The position numbers and the translations under genes are program-made. Positions 43,988 to 55,996 of a DNA stretch of 64,000 bases are shown in pieces (positions within the stretch are counted from its first letter, which is position 1; each line of letters opens with the position of its first letter). This DNA comes from Acanthosepion lycidas (lineage: Eukaryota; Mollusca; Cephalopoda; Sepiida; Sepiidae): assembly GCA_963932145.1 (NCBI GenBank), contig OZ010574.1, positions 59,724,342 through 59,788,341 on the forward strand, given 5' to 3'. The notes beneath the pieces were generated by a model. The model was not told where the DNA came from, made no database searches, and saw nothing but the letters and a program-made list of their open reading frames with translations.

Positions 43988-44358
43988 GTTTGCGAAACGC
44001 GGCAAGGAATTTCCCAAAGCCCAGTAGCTCGAGGCTACGCTTGAGGAGGCAAACAAAAGAAATCGATTTGTTGCCTTCAGTGGTGGATTTCCATAACCCG
44101 GAATGTAAAAGATTTAAACAATATTGCTTAGAAAAGGGCGCGGGTTTTTATTTACCCTTCACATTACAGGCCAGTAAATTAACCGACCTGAAAGACATCG
44201 ACGCCTTTTCCCAATGCGATTGCATTCGAAACAAAATCAATAGGACTTGTTTGCCTTGTGGCGGAGTCATTTGTGTGGGAGTATTTCTTTCCGTTGCCAT
44301 AGAAAATCCGAGTAGTTTTAATCGGTTTTGGTTAAGCTTATTTTACTTGAAATTATAA
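43988..44358 (+). other. Unrecognised 122-codon frame, possible exon
   Basis: A plus-strand frame open for 122 codons with more G and C than its surroundings. It has no ATG at its left end: it opens just after an AG (TTTCTAG, 43982-43988), which could be a splice acceptor, though the tract before it is not pyrimidine-rich. The peptide is rich in basic residues at first (SSSRLRLRRQTKEIDLLPSV) and has a cysteine cluster later (CDCIRNKINRTCLPCGG). GT dinucleotides near 44292 could serve as a donor. I recognise no domain. It may be a host exon, a transposon fragment or chance. Confidence 0.3.
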
Positions 44359-44939
44359 TGGTAAAATATTTATAGAAGAAACCAGGATTTTATAAGCACA
44401 CAACTAGTATAGTGGTGGGCAGTTTTTTCCGAATGAAGTACGCTATATTTCTCAAGAATAATTTGTGTACAAGATGAAACGAAGCTTTTTCTGGTAAAAA
44501 ATAAGGCACTGATCAAATAGACTGGTCCACTTGTAAAAAAAAAAGAAAACAAAAAAGAAACTTTTTTAGGTAATAATTGTTATAAATTAGCCTTCTTTAG
44601 ACTTTACTTGGGCCGTAGCATTTGTCAGAATCGAAAAATATTGTTTTGCCATCGATTGAAAAGGGTGGCCCTCGATATAATAATGATACAGTGTCAAATC
44701 GATCCTTGATGCTTATAGAGTTACCTGCATTAAGCTTTTATTTAAAAAGCTCTTACCTTGAAGTTCGTTGATCTTGTTTTGCGGTATATCAACCTCTATG
44801 AGTTGGTTATTTAATGCCGAAATCTAAATATTTTGTACGTGATTTTATGCTTTCAACTACAAATATTTTGTACATAATTTTATACTTTCAAAGTAAAGGT
44901 ATGTTTTTTTAGATATATAGTTTGTAGATCATAAAATGT
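44359..44939. other. No gene; one half of a distant inverted repeat
   Basis: ATACAGTGTCAAATCGATCC (44687) is the near-complement of GGATCGATTTGGCACTGTAT (46507), 1.8 kb away. Otherwise AT-rich. Confidence 0.4.
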
Positions 44940-45232
44940 GTTGTTGGTAATTTTACTATAAAAATGTATTTTTATATTTTTCGTATTGCATTGATTTTCA
45001 TTTTGCTATAAAAATCTATTTTTGCTCATTTTGTTATAAAAATATACTGTTGATTTTTGTTTGAGGGTTCTCTATTTGTCCATCGTTGGGACCCTAACAG
45101 GCGCTGCCACTCCGGATCAGGATGTACCTGGGAACAACAGCGATTAAGAGGTGGCGCCACGATCCACAAAACTTCCAATCTCCCGATCAGAGGCATTGCT
45201 GCCAGATGTAGTTTATCATCATACCCAGAACG
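44940..45232 (+). repeat. Family 3 interspersed repeat, copy 3
   Basis: ACTATAAAAATGTATTTTTA, GTTTGAGGGTTCTCTATTTG, CTGCCAGATGTAGTTTATCA and ATACCCAGAACG. The A/T-rich left part is expanded relative to copies 1 and 2. Confidence 0.75.
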
Positions 45233-45534
45233 ACCGTGCCTTCAAAATGTGCTTACGTCATTTATATCATTGTATGAAAACAACCTTTTTTTTATTTTAT
45301 AAAAAAGATTTATTTTAAATACAGAAAAAACAAATATGCACATTTTTATGTTTGATTTTAAGAAAATATTTTAAACAAACATTTGTTTGGCGAAATCGAA
45401 TTTCTTTTTGCATTTTGTCTTACAAAAAGCATTTGCGGTGATTTAAAAACAAACAGATGTATGCATTCTCAGTGTAGTGCCATATTTGTAATTAAAGAAT
45501 AGAAATTGACATAAATTAGTCAAAGTGATGTGGT

Positions 45535-46425
45535 AGAAGGCAACTGTAGTTGGCTCCCCCCCCCCTCGAACTACTCGACTATAAAAGAAATGGCCGAACC
45601 TCATTTATGAGCAGAAGTCAAAATGCATTGAATAAAACTTCACTAAAAGCTTAAACGTTTGTCTGTTTTTAATTAATCACTTTTATACTCTGAACGTACC
45701 ACTCCGAGTAGGAAAAAGAGAAGAGTTATGACAAGATAATTCTGGCCAACTCCCATTGCTGGATTGGAATTTCCTGACCAAGAACCAGCGCGACATTCCG
45801 TCCGAATTTCCAAAGCTTCCAGTCATTTAGATGACTGTCACCTTCGAGTAAATAAAACTCAGACTGCGATAGAAAGCAAACGTAGTCCTTTCTCCTTTTA
45901 ACTACTTGTTCGAACATCACTTATGGGCAGTAGTCAAATTGCATTGAATAAATCTCCGCTATACGCTTAAACTGTTCACTTGTTTTTCTTGAAAGAAACA
46001 AAGGAAGAAAAATGAGAAGTGTACAAGAAAAAATAGAAGGAATGAAACAAGAAGAAAGAAAGAAAGAAAAAAATGAGATGGGGACAAGGAAAAGGTGAGA
46101 AAGAAAGAAGAGATGGGGACAATGAAAAGGTGAGAAAGAATGAAAGGAGAGGAAAACCAGAAAGTTGAAAGAAAGAAAAACTGGGCGTTTTAGAAATTTG
46201 GCCCGAATTTTGCGCTGGTTCTTCGTTAAGAAATTCACATCCAGTAGTAGGAGTTACCCAGAAGTATCTTGTCCTAGAAAGAAAGTGTGTTGGACGACAA
46301 CCATAGTTCTTTCCCCCTCGAACTTATCGACTATAAAAGAAATGGTCAAACCTCATGGGCATTAGTCAAAATGCATTGAATAAAGCTCCACTACAAGCTT
46401 AAACGTCCCTCTGTTTTTCTTCAAC
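45535..46425. repeat. Complex repeat: three direct and one inverted pair
   Basis: A unit with CGACTATAAAAGAAATGG and CAAAATGCATTGAATAAA is at 45580-45670 and 46328-46420, with a partial copy at 45905-45990. Between them AAGAACCAGCGCGACATTCC (45780) faces its complement AAAATTCGTCC-like at 46205, forming inverted arms 45738-45823 and 46178-46263. The TATA-like and AATAAA-like motifs about 60 bases apart recall an LTR, but I see no ends or coding part. Confidence 0.55.
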
Positions 46426-47759
46426 AAGTATAAATGATATGCACATTTTTCAAGACACGACATTTGTAAATAAAATCTACTTTTATATAACTCTGTAAAA
46501 GTCAGGGATCGATTTGGCACTGTATTCATAGTATGAACATCACCCTGCTTGTAAATCGATTAAAAAAAACAACAATTAATAGGAATTAATGAGGAAGGCC
46601 TAATAAATAGCTAATCCGTAAAATTATTATTTGGAATATTTTTTCCATATTTTTATTTGCGATTGTCCGCACTATTTAAGCAGATAAAATAAGATTGGTC
46701 AGTTGGACTTTTGAGCAGCAAACGGTTCGGAATCTGGAAAAAGTTTTCTTCTCTACCACTGGCTATAAGCCTTGTTTTGTGGAGTGTAAAGGACTTCGTT
46801 TTAGGAATTATTAAGTTGAGATTACAGAATGTCCAAAAGTAAAACTATTTACAATTATTTTTCTATGAAAGAATCTGATCTTATCTTATTGTTATATAAA
46901 ACCCTGTGAACTTTGTATCTTGTGTGTTTGGCAGAAGTCATTTATAGTGAGTGGGGGAAAGAAAGATATAAACAAGTCTTATATAGAGAGTTGGGGAAAG
47001 ACAGATGTAAATTTATTATCGTGGATGATGGGGCCGATTTTCTTACGAGAAATTGTATAAAATACACGAAATCCGGTCCCAAACAGAATACGCACAGCTG
47101 CCATCAAGGTCCACGCCACTCTCGCTTGTAATTTCACAACCTCATGCTAAAAGCGACTGCGCTGACAAACTTCAGAGACCGCTTCAGGCTACATCAATAC
47201 CGCCCACAGTAAGAACAAATTCTATCTCTTGTATCCTCTTTACACACGTGTTGACCTTTTCACAGAAACGCACATATAACAACATTTCATTGTTTCTCAT
47301 ATACATACACAAAGAGAATTTATATTTTATTTCAGAATTTTATTAACCGAAACAAAAAGACATTATTTTCCAATCTATGACCAATTGCTTGTATACTTGT
47401 CGTTATATTAAATTAATGTTCATTTGTTGAAACTCTGTTGTCTTTTCTACTGAATGTTATTCTTTCAATGAAAATCGTTTGATTATTTTAAATGGCCGAA
47501 TTACGCGCAGCCCCGCAAAAATATTTTATGTTATTGTATCGAATCCCAACACTCCGAATTTTGATATTTCAAGCTCTTATTGTTCAACTTTCTTTAAACA
47601 ACAACAACAATAGCTGCAAATAAATGTATTTTTAAAATATCTCTCCTTTAACAAATCCATCATGAAACTAAATGTAAAATAGTAAATACAACAAGCTTGA
47701 CCCAACGGGTCACAGGCTGTCTAGTTAAGAGTTAACATTCCAGTGACTGATTTTATTTT
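46426..47759. other. No gene seen
   Basis: 1.3 kb without a supported feature apart from the right half of the inverted repeat at 46500-46542 and a short duplication near 46940-47010 (GGGGAAAGAAAGATATAAAC / GGGGAAAGACAGATGTAAAT). Confidence 0.4.
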
Positions 47760-47885
47760 TTCAATCGAGTTCACTCCAAGCAAGGCAGTAAAGCCACTAA
47801 GACACAAGATGTTACTGGATGTGGAAGAATTAGAAAACAGAAACATTACTAAGGAGCGGGAACAAAAGAGATAAGGGTTGCAGTC
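47760..47885 (-). repeat. LINE 3' end only
   Basis: CACTCCAAGCAAGGCAGTAA and CCACTAAGACACAAGATG, then ACATTACTAAGGAGCGGG, are the complement of the 3' UTR seen at 3741-3875. A minimal, 5'-truncated insertion. Confidence 0.65.
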
Positions 47886-48127
47886 TGGAAAATAATTCAT
47901 TAATCACTTTTGAACTTTCTCATGGTTGGATAGTGAGGACTAAAATGGAAAAAAGTTAAAATTAGCGCCATGTTTTTGCCGTTCACATGGAGTTGCTGTA
48001 TATAATCTAAATTTGATAATGTCACCCTTAAAATGGGGCTGATCAGAGGAACAGTACAAAATTATGTTTTAACAATGTTGAGTTATAATAAATTTTTTAA
48101 AATATTAAATGATGCATTGTTTTTAAT

Positions 48128-48690
48128 CGACATCACTCCCATGCAAGGCAGTAAAGCCACTAAGACACAAGGGGTTTCAGGGTGTAGAATAATTAATAAT
48201 AATGTGCGGGAAGAGGAAAGAGTAATCAGGAGGACAGTAGACAGCAAGTGACATTGAATTTACATTTTTGAAGATCAAACTTGAGTCGAAAGAGAGTTCC
48301 ACGGGCGAAAAGTGCGAGAAAGGGAATTGTTATCATAAAATTTACGGTTACATCTAACCAACTCAATTGTAAATTGAAGAGATCTCGACGCCAGTCTAGT
48401 ACTGCACTTAAATTCATAAAGTCTAAGTCCCATGGCGAAGAGCTCATCCAAACAATTACCATGAACGTATTTATAGAAAAGACACAGAGAGGCAAGGTGG
48501 GAAGATGACTGAAGCCGAGATGCCAGGTCAGAACCAATAATATTGTTGATTCTCATTTGCATTTTATCAAGGAGCTCAAGATAATAAGCATGAGCAAAAG
48601 GCCATATATGACAGCAATATCTAAGCAGATCGATTGTAAAGGGAAAAGTTCTCTCGCACGACACAGTGACGCAAGGCTAGCGAGGTCTGT
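48128..48690 (-). pseudogene. LINE ORF2 C-terminal region, best preserved tail
   Basis: The minus strand has an open frame of 129 codons (48664-48275) reading YCCHIWPFAHAYYLELLDKM, then QMRINNIIGSDLASRLQ, LASLCLFYKYVHGNCLDELF, FKCSTRLASRSLQFTIE and RTFRPWNSLSTQV. It is followed by the family 3' UTR and the signature at 48128-48180. This fixes the order of motifs used to recognise the other fragments. A CR1/Jockey-type LINE is my assignment. Confidence 0.82.
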
Positions 48691-48875
48691 CTTTTAGTTT
48701 TCGTATCTAATAAGAGGAAAAAGTAGTAAATGACTAGTGAAAACGAGGCTAATTTGAATTCCATTCTGTCAAAATCTCGAACTTTATTGTAAACCTTTTC
48801 CAACCCTGGTACATTTTGGATGCCATGACAGAATATTTGTCGAAAAGGATCAACGCGGAATGAAGCGTTCAACAT

Positions 48876-49125
48876 CTAAACACCTAAACATTATTAAACA
48901 TCTAAACAATATTAAACGCCTAAACATTATGAAACACTTAAACATTATTAGTCACCCAAACATCTAAACATAATTAAAAATCTATACATCTAAACATTAT
49001 TAAATATGGAAACATCTAAACAGTATTAAACATTTAAATATCTAAACATTATTAAACATCTATGCATCTAAACACTATGAAATATCGAAACATCTAAACA
49101 GTATTAAACATCTAAACATTATTTT
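48876..49125. repeat. 18-bp tandem repeat, about 13 copies
   Basis: Degenerate copies of ACATCTAAACATTATTAA with irregular insertions of TCTATACA-like words. Confidence 0.85.
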
Positions 49126-49252
49126 AAGTGACCTCATCTGGTGAGGGTTCCCCAACCCAATAATGTAGCTTATGTTGGCACCGGTTTTTTGTTAATGATC
49201 GTCGCAGCAACATCTTTGTTCGTGAGTTAACAGGGGTTTCGTGCTATATATA

Positions 49253-49616
49253 TATGATAACGATATATATTTTTATATATCAGGAGTAATTTTTCGGGAA
49301 AATGTATGACAATATTAAAAAGAAAATTTGCGCCCTGGCTCTTATAACATTTCACCATTTCTGGCAGGACTTCTTTTATCACAGTGAGGAATATCCATTA
49401 ACAAAAGTGATGGAAACAAAAAGAAAAAAATCGAAATGAAATCGGCTGGATAAAAAAAAAAAAAAAAAAAAAAAAAATTCCCAGCATCCCTCGTTTGTGC
49501 GCATATGCATAACAACTTTAAGCATAAAACATTTTGCCCGATCAACTCCTAAAGAGCGAAACGCTTCAGAATAAAAAAAAAAAAAAAAATTCCACTTTGT
49601 TATACATATATGTTAT

Positions 49617-49617
<1 letters not shown>
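49253..49617. repeat. (TA)n-linked repeat, rearranged
   Basis: 49253-49310 (GATAACGATATATATTTTTA to GGGAAAATGTATGACAA) matches 23723-23780 directly. 49370-49500 (AAAAGTGATGGAAACAAAAA, AAATCGGCTGGAT, TTCCCAGCATCCCTCGTTTG) matches the complement of 23855-23970. CTCCTAAAGAGCGAAACGCTT at 49546 is again hammerhead-like. The two halves are in opposite orientation here. Confidence 0.6.
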
Positions 49618-49686
<69 letters not shown>

Positions 49687-49687
49687 T
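49618..49687. repeat. Palindromic (CA)n(TA)n(TG)n microsatellite
   Basis: (CA)11, then (TA)n, then (TG)n in mirror arrangement, so the entire 70 bp can fold into one hairpin. Confidence 0.95.
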
Positions 49688-49782
49688 AATGTGAGTTTGT
49701 AAACCTGGGTTTCACGCCCTTTCCGATCGTCTGACGGAAAGGAAATGGCGTGAAACCCAGGTTCACAAACTCACATCAACGC
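49682..49782. repeat. Hairpin with 44-bp arms
   Basis: The left arm GTGAGTTTGTAAACCTGGG...TTTCACGCC and right arm GGCGTGAAACCCAGGTTCAC...AACTCAC pair over about 44 bases with three or four mismatches and a loop GATCGTCTGAC. It could be a snap-back repeat or a structured RNA; nothing shows which. Confidence 0.85.
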
Positions 49783-50699
49783 AAATAAATATTTTAGCTC
49801 TATCACTGATACTGACCGCTTCCAATAAGTACCGCACATATATAATATATAAATAATATATATAGGAATTGCATATATATATATATATAATTTTTTTAAA
49901 CAGAAAATATATTAACTGGACTTAATCCATTGCATGACATACACATATATATATATATGTGTGTGTGTGTAATAGATAACAAAAAGTACAGAGATTACAG
50001 TGATGGCGATGATTCTAAACGAAAAGATATTTAAATTGATGTTGCAAACAAAAACCTCAGTAGGGGCCATTAATGATGTCGGCAATAAAAGAAAGAAAGA
50101 ATGAAAGAAAATATTCTTTTTCGTTTCAACCTTATACAACATCTGCGTTTCTCGTCGCCCAAGTTAAATCACGTGAACATGCTGCTGACGTCACTACGTC
50201 AAAAAGGTCACTAGCCAAAAGAGCCAATTTGTTGCCGCCCGAGTGGCTTGTTTTCAGAGGACACTCAGCTTCTTTGAGACACGCGTTTCTGTCCGTTCTG
50301 TGCATCCGCTAACTTGAAGGAGAGAGCTCATTGCTCATTACACTGGAAACGTAAATTGGTTTGGCCAGAGAGAAATCCAGGCAAACGGATAATGTCGACC
50401 AAAAAAAAGATTTCTTTTTTTTTTTTTGCCAACTCATACAAATTTCACATATTTATTTATATCATTTAATTTAATTCTCCAAATTCAGTTCATCTTGGCT
50501 AAGTACGTTTATTCTCTCAAAGAAATGATTTAATTTTGCAATAAAAATAGTTTGCCTTTGTAAAACAAGTTCAAAAATCTTGATGGAAGACCCACACAAT
50601 TTTGTATTGAATAATTGCAAACAATTACATTTACTATTTTTACCACGTGAACATTTCACGGCTTTCCTATTTCAAATTTCTGATGAATCTTAATTCTTA
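49783..50699. other. No gene; CRE and E-box-like sites
   Basis: TGACGTCA at 50186-50193 is a perfect cAMP-response-element palindrome, close to CACGTG at 50169-50174, in a 250-bp stretch with few repeats (50120-50330). Regulatory function is only a possibility. Confidence 0.3.
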
Positions 50700-51330
50700 T
50701 GTTAAGGGTTGAATAAGCTCATGGCGTGTTCTACGACAATAAAATATCCCTAGTAATTCGCCTATCGCATCGTTACATATTTAAGCTTAACAACTCTAAC
50801 AACATATTGCAATAGCAATCATAAATATGAATGCAGGTCGTTATTTTAAGAAGTGGGTACAAATGAGAACTTTTTCCATTTCACTGAAATGCTGGTCAAT
50901 ATTTAAACGGGTAAAAAGATTTGAAATTAACAACTTTCATATTTCACTGAAACAGATGTTAAACACTTCTATCTGCCCTTCTTTCTTTCATTTTCCCGCT
51001 GATATCAAATAGCGTCTCTGATATGTCTTTTTCGTTTTTCCACGCGATCGATACGGAATAGTCCATTATTTATGAGATATTAGAAAGAGACGTTATAAAC
51101 GTCCCTCTTTCTTTCTTTCTTTTTTCTTCATTGACACCAAGTAGTGTCTCAGATATATATTTTGTCAACCCACGCGATCAAAACGAAATTGTCCATTATT
51201 TATGAGGTATTAGCAGGAGACGTTAAAAAAGTTCATCATTCTTTCTTTCACTGAAACCTAGTAGTGATTCGGGCATGTCTTTTGTCTTTCCACGCGATCA
51301 AAACGGAACAGTCTATTGTTGGCAGGGCGT
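50700..51330 (+). repeat. Dispersed repeat with three 120-bp tandem units
   Basis: 50906-50985 is the AACAGATGTTAAACAC family. It leads into three units built on CCACGCGATCRAAACGGAAT, AGTCCATTATTTATGAG and GTATTAGCAGGAGACGTT (about 50985-51105, 51106-51230, 51231-51330). Single relics of the unit occur at 52085-52165 and 58160-58270. Confidence 0.75.
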
Positions 51331-51473
51331 AACGGCTGTGAGAACTAATGAACGTTGGGGACAAGCACTATTATAATAGGATACTAGCAGGGACAATTCA
51401 ACTCTTCATCCTGACAATTATTATTTTATAATATCGAATAAAAACTTAACTATTTGTATATAAATATTCATGT

Positions 51474-51479
<6 letters not shown>
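51331..51479. other. No gene seen
   Basis: Short AT-rich spacer. Confidence 0.3.
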
Positions 51480-51552
<73 letters not shown>

Positions 51553-51588
51553 CAATCTACCTTTCAATTCTCATTCAATTATTCATTA

Positions 51589-51620
<32 letters not shown>

Positions 51621-51725
51621 CTTTTAAGAAAAAAATCAATAGTATTATAAATGTATCTACCCTTGTTTTATTCCCCTTCTTCTTCTTCTTCTTCTTCTTT
51701 CTTCTTCACATCCTCCTCCTCCCTT
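51480..51725. repeat. Microsatellite cluster
   Basis: (CA)n(TA)n at 51486-51549, (TA)n at 51595-51621 and (CTT)n at 51678-51710. Confidence 0.9.
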
Positions 51726-51877
51726 TCTATTACCCCCATATTCAGCGGATTCAATTGATCTAATTCTTAAAATTAAAACCTATACATGTTATTTTTTATA
51801 TTTATTATATTTTTTGCACGTGTATCGAACACTTTTTAATACTACTGTTTCCTGGTCCGATTCAGCTCTGACCATTA

Positions 51878-51927
<50 letters not shown>

Positions 51928-52659
51928 TATGGTGAAAAGGTAATTTTTAATGGCTGCTGCTGCTTTAAATGCATCTCTTCGTAAGAATTGAGCGCTATGG
52001 CGGCCGGTATGGCGTTTATATACCACGTATAAATTGCGCCAAAAATTTACTCACTCTCCGGTGCGCCGATAGCTTAGGTGTAAGGGTCTTTGTGTCTTTC
52101 TACGCAATCAAAACATTATTTATGAGGTATTGGCAAGAAACGTTAAATACATTATCTTCCCTGTTTTTTTTTCTTTCTAGCCAGATTCCCGCCTTACAAA
52201 ATTTATTTTAATAATAATTAAAAAAATAATTCAGCAGACAGTGTTATCTTATTTTATTTATGTTAATATGCAGCTAAACAAAAACAAACCAAAACAACAC
52301 GAGAAAATATTGACACACCCTAATATTTATCTCACCTGATTGGTCCAGTTACTAATTCCATCAACCAGGCTGGCTATATTCTGATTTATGCTTCATTCCC
52401 ACTCAAAGAAATATCAGTCATATCTAATACCGTCTGGAAGCAGAAACGTATCATTACTTCCTACAAATATTTATTTCGATTCTCGGATTGTTTAAATCTT
52501 ATGCTAAACAAATAACAAATTTGTTTACGCCATTGTCAACTGACATTGCTTCGCGAATTCGTGGTACTGAATCGTCGTTTGTCTGCGCCATATTGGAATT
52601 TCCTGAGGAATCATAATACTTAAGTTAATTCCAAAATTAGATCTTTAAATATTTGACCT
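51726..52659. other. No gene; (TA)n and a relic of the 120-bp unit
   Basis: (TA)n at 51881-51924. CTACGCAATCAAAACATTAT and ATGAGGTATTGGCAAGAAAC (52100-52145) belong to the 120-bp family. Confidence 0.45.
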
Positions 52660-52800
52660 TAACAACTTTAACAAAATATTAGAATAACAATGCTAAGTAG
52701 GAATGCAGGTAATTATTCAAAGAAGTAAGAGGGTACAAATGAAAAGATTCAAAACTGACAAGGTTTTCAATTTCCCGGAAGCAGACTTTATTGCTTTCGC
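52660..52800 (+). repeat. Dispersed repeat (AACAGATG family), decayed copy
   Basis: CTTAACAACTTTAACAAAAT, AATGCAGGTAATTATT and GGGTACAAATGAAAAGATT follow the order of 50785-50925. Confidence 0.55.
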
Positions 52801-53239
52801 TGCGTTCACTTCCGTTTTTCTTTCCTTAATTATTATTTATTGTATTTAAAATACAAGTGCGGCACAAGGCCAAAATTGAGAGGGGTTGAGGTTGGTCATC
52901 ACTAATTATCTTATACCTAGTTAATCTGATTCACGACCCATCCACTCATTACAATTTCCACATTCCCCATAAGAACTCGTCCATCACCATTCAATCTTCC
53001 ATACACCATAATACCATATCCTCTCAAGGGGAACCTACAAAATGCGCCCTATGCCATGAAAATCAAATGATTATAAAATATATACTTACAAATTTATGGA
53101 TGAATAGAATGAGAGGGGAGGGAATGAACCCCAAAACAAACTAAATATAAACACAAAGTAAACTAAACATAACTGATGTTAGTAGGGCCCGCCCAACCCT
53201 CAAAATAGAGAGGCCGCAGTATTCTGCCCATCTGGACAA

Positions 53240-55726
53240 AATCAAGAGGCTCTCTCGCTAAGGGAGTGGGAAAGGAGAAAAATATACGTACATGGGAAAT
53301 AAAAAACTGACGTGGGGAGACGAGCCGTCAACTCGCCGACAGTCCCATAAGGGGCGGACCCGGGGACAATGGTAGAGGCGTGCGAAGCTGTTTCCTCTAA
53401 ACCAATGCCACACCGTTCACAGTCTGGCAAATCCGCCAAGCCCCATATGAATTGTCATTGAGAGGCAACAGATTCCGAGCCAATCTCTAGGTCAGCGAAA
53501 ACTCAGTTACTGAAAGACCAGAAAGAAACGAAACTCCTCCTCCGACAAGTCGAGCTGATGTAGAGAATCCTTCGCGACCACCTCCACTAAATGACGATAG
53601 AAGACCTTCCTAGGCTAAGAAAGGTCACTGAACCGAGGAACAGCCAACAAGGCCGACCGACACTCGCGAAGGAAATCCGATTGATCCCGGGGTTTACGAC
53701 GGCGCTCAGCCCGCGAGATGTGGGGAACTGATAGTAAGGGAAGGTAACGCATTCCTAACAATCCCCGCCATAATTGAATCTCCTGTCAATGCGCGGCGTA
53801 GGAAAGCCAACCTCGAGGCAAGTTTGTGGCTCACCAAGTGTGGCATTCCCAGCCTCCCATGACACGGACATTGTGCACAGACTCGTCTGTCGACCTGATG
53901 CCCGCGTCCCCTAAATGCTAAATGGAGAATAGCGAGCGCTCGATCGTCTTTCTATGGTCTTTACAGACAGGAAGTACGGACAATCGATAAAGGACAATCG
54001 GGAAAACGATACAGGAGGCTAATCCAGCAGCAGAATTCGGGTTCGAATCAGGCGACCTGCAGGGCAGCAGCAAGGTATCGATGGTCAGCCCTATCAAATG
54101 CCTTGGACTGATCTAAATTGACCAGCGCGGCCTCATCGTCGTCTTTTACACCTTCTATGATCGTGCGGATCAGATGCAGGTTGCTCTGAATTGTTCGGCC
54201 CCTCACAGCACGTCTACTCAAGACCCAACAGAGACTCGGCAACTGACTGCAAACGCTCCTGCAGGCTCTAGGCCCAAATCTTTAACTCTGTGTTTAGCAG
54301 AGTTATGGGCCTGTAATCATCTAATTTCCCCCAACACCCTTGCCCTTTTTCAACAGCGTGATCACACCCCTGGTGAGCCAGTTGGGGATGGACCCCTGCC
54401 GGAACCAGTTGCTGAACACCACAGTCAAAATCGGGACAAAGATGTGCGACAGCCTCAAGTACAATTCATAGGGCAAACCATCCAGACCGGGCGACTTGCC
54501 TCAGCCGACCTTCTTCAATGCCGCGTAGACTTCGCCCTCCATGATCTCCCCCTTGCGGCTAGCCGCTTCAGTCGGCGAAAGTCGAGGAAAGTCAACCCGA
54601 ATAGTATGCCCCTCCGGGATTTTGACTTTACGAATGTAGCGATCGGAACCTCGACGGATCTCTTCCTTGCGCAAATCTGTGCCCATGTTCACAGCTTCGG
54701 AAGACATCTTGCTTAAGCTATGTCTAATTACCTGACCTATATAGCGCTCGCTATTCGAACGCTCCACAGCCTCCCTAGCTAAGGCTATCTCTAGGGGATC
54801 CCCCCAGCCACCGCCCGGGAAAGACTAGCTCTAAGCGTTCTCACCTTGTCAGCTTTATCTATGCTGAAATTAGTGGTGAAGGACCTAATTCTACCAAGTC
54901 TATCCCACCACCTATTCCCGATAACAGCCCCACTAGCTCCCGCTGCACTAAGCTAGTTAGCTGTTCCTGGAAGTCTCGCCTATCCAGTAAAGACAGATTG
55001 AACTTCCAGTAACCAGCCATTCTAGGCCTACGCTCTAACGCCACCCGGGCACAAACGAGTTTGTGATCCGAATAGCCTACCCAATGAAACGTGGGACAAT
55101 CTAACAAGTCTACGTCGGCTCTTCTAACTAACATTCTATCCAGGTAGCTAACTACCTGGTCAGAAGGCCAATTCTGAGCCCACGTCCACCTTTTCCCCCT
55201 GGGGTGATCGACCCGGTATCTATCGACGAGACCAAACTCTTCGATCAGATCAACCAGGCTACGATCGCCCCTCTTCCCGCTAGCTCCCCGCCCCGTGTCT
55301 AACTTGGGGTCCAGGATGGCATTCCAGTCCCCCATTAAAACTAGGCTCATTGAATCTACCAGGAACGGTCCCAACAGCCGAAAAAACGGAACCAGATCCT
55401 CCTGGTTGTTGGACGCATAAACCGCAACGTCCCGAAACGAACCACTTTTCACGGCAATATCGGCCACGATCAATCGGCTTCGGCAAGGTCCACCTTTGCA
55501 TCAAGGGTACGCTTCACGAACAAAGAGACTCCTCTGGTCTGTCGGTTCCCATATGCTGAGTAGACGACAAAGTCGTTAGACAGCACACAAGCATCGACGT
55601 TGCAAAATGGCTCTCTTGAATCGCGGCGACATCCACGCCGAACGACAAGAGATCATGGAGTAGGCGAGCAGCCTTACCTCGATCCCTCAAGCCATTCGAA
55701 TTCAAACTGACTATCTTAACAGACAT
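53240..55726 (-). pseudogene. LINE ORF2: endonuclease plus reverse transcriptase, broken
   Basis: The start at 55726 gives MSVKIVSLNSNGLRDRGKAA, then LLSFGVDVAAIQESHF, the first motifs of an APE-type endonuclease. Further on come LVLMGDWNAILDPKLD (about 55340), KRWTWAQNW and YLDRMLVRRADV, and the terminal SDHKLV motif (about 55060). After a linker with KIPEGHTIRVDFPRLSP (about 54600), the RT domain shows GRTIQSNLHLIRTII and ALVNLDQSKAFDRADH (about 54190-54060), as in TX1. The C-terminal zinc-binding motif CERCGIGLEETASH is at about 53420-53380. At least six frameshifts or stops separate these blocks. The RT active-site region (53450-54040) is the most eroded. Confidence 0.82.
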
Positions 55727-55996
55727 CTTCTAGGCCTGAAAAATAAAAGAAAGAAAAGAAAAAAAAACCTACTCACATACAGGCCGGAAATCTGCAGCAT
55801 TAAGTACTCCGACGAATTGTCACAGACTCCTTGTTCCCAACTCTGTCGTCATCCGACCATCCAGGACAATACCGCCAACGTCCGTAGGGTACGTTAGCTT
55901 TGCCCTATATAAGGAAGGATGGAGCAAAACAGGGACCCTCCCAGAACAGAAATGTCCCAGCTTTTTTAAATCGGCATTGTTCAAGTCAAGAATCCT

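Noticed and set aside
54174-54716. 180-codon plus-strand frame
   Set aside because: Antisense to the LINE ORF2 linker and RT region; no domain of its own.
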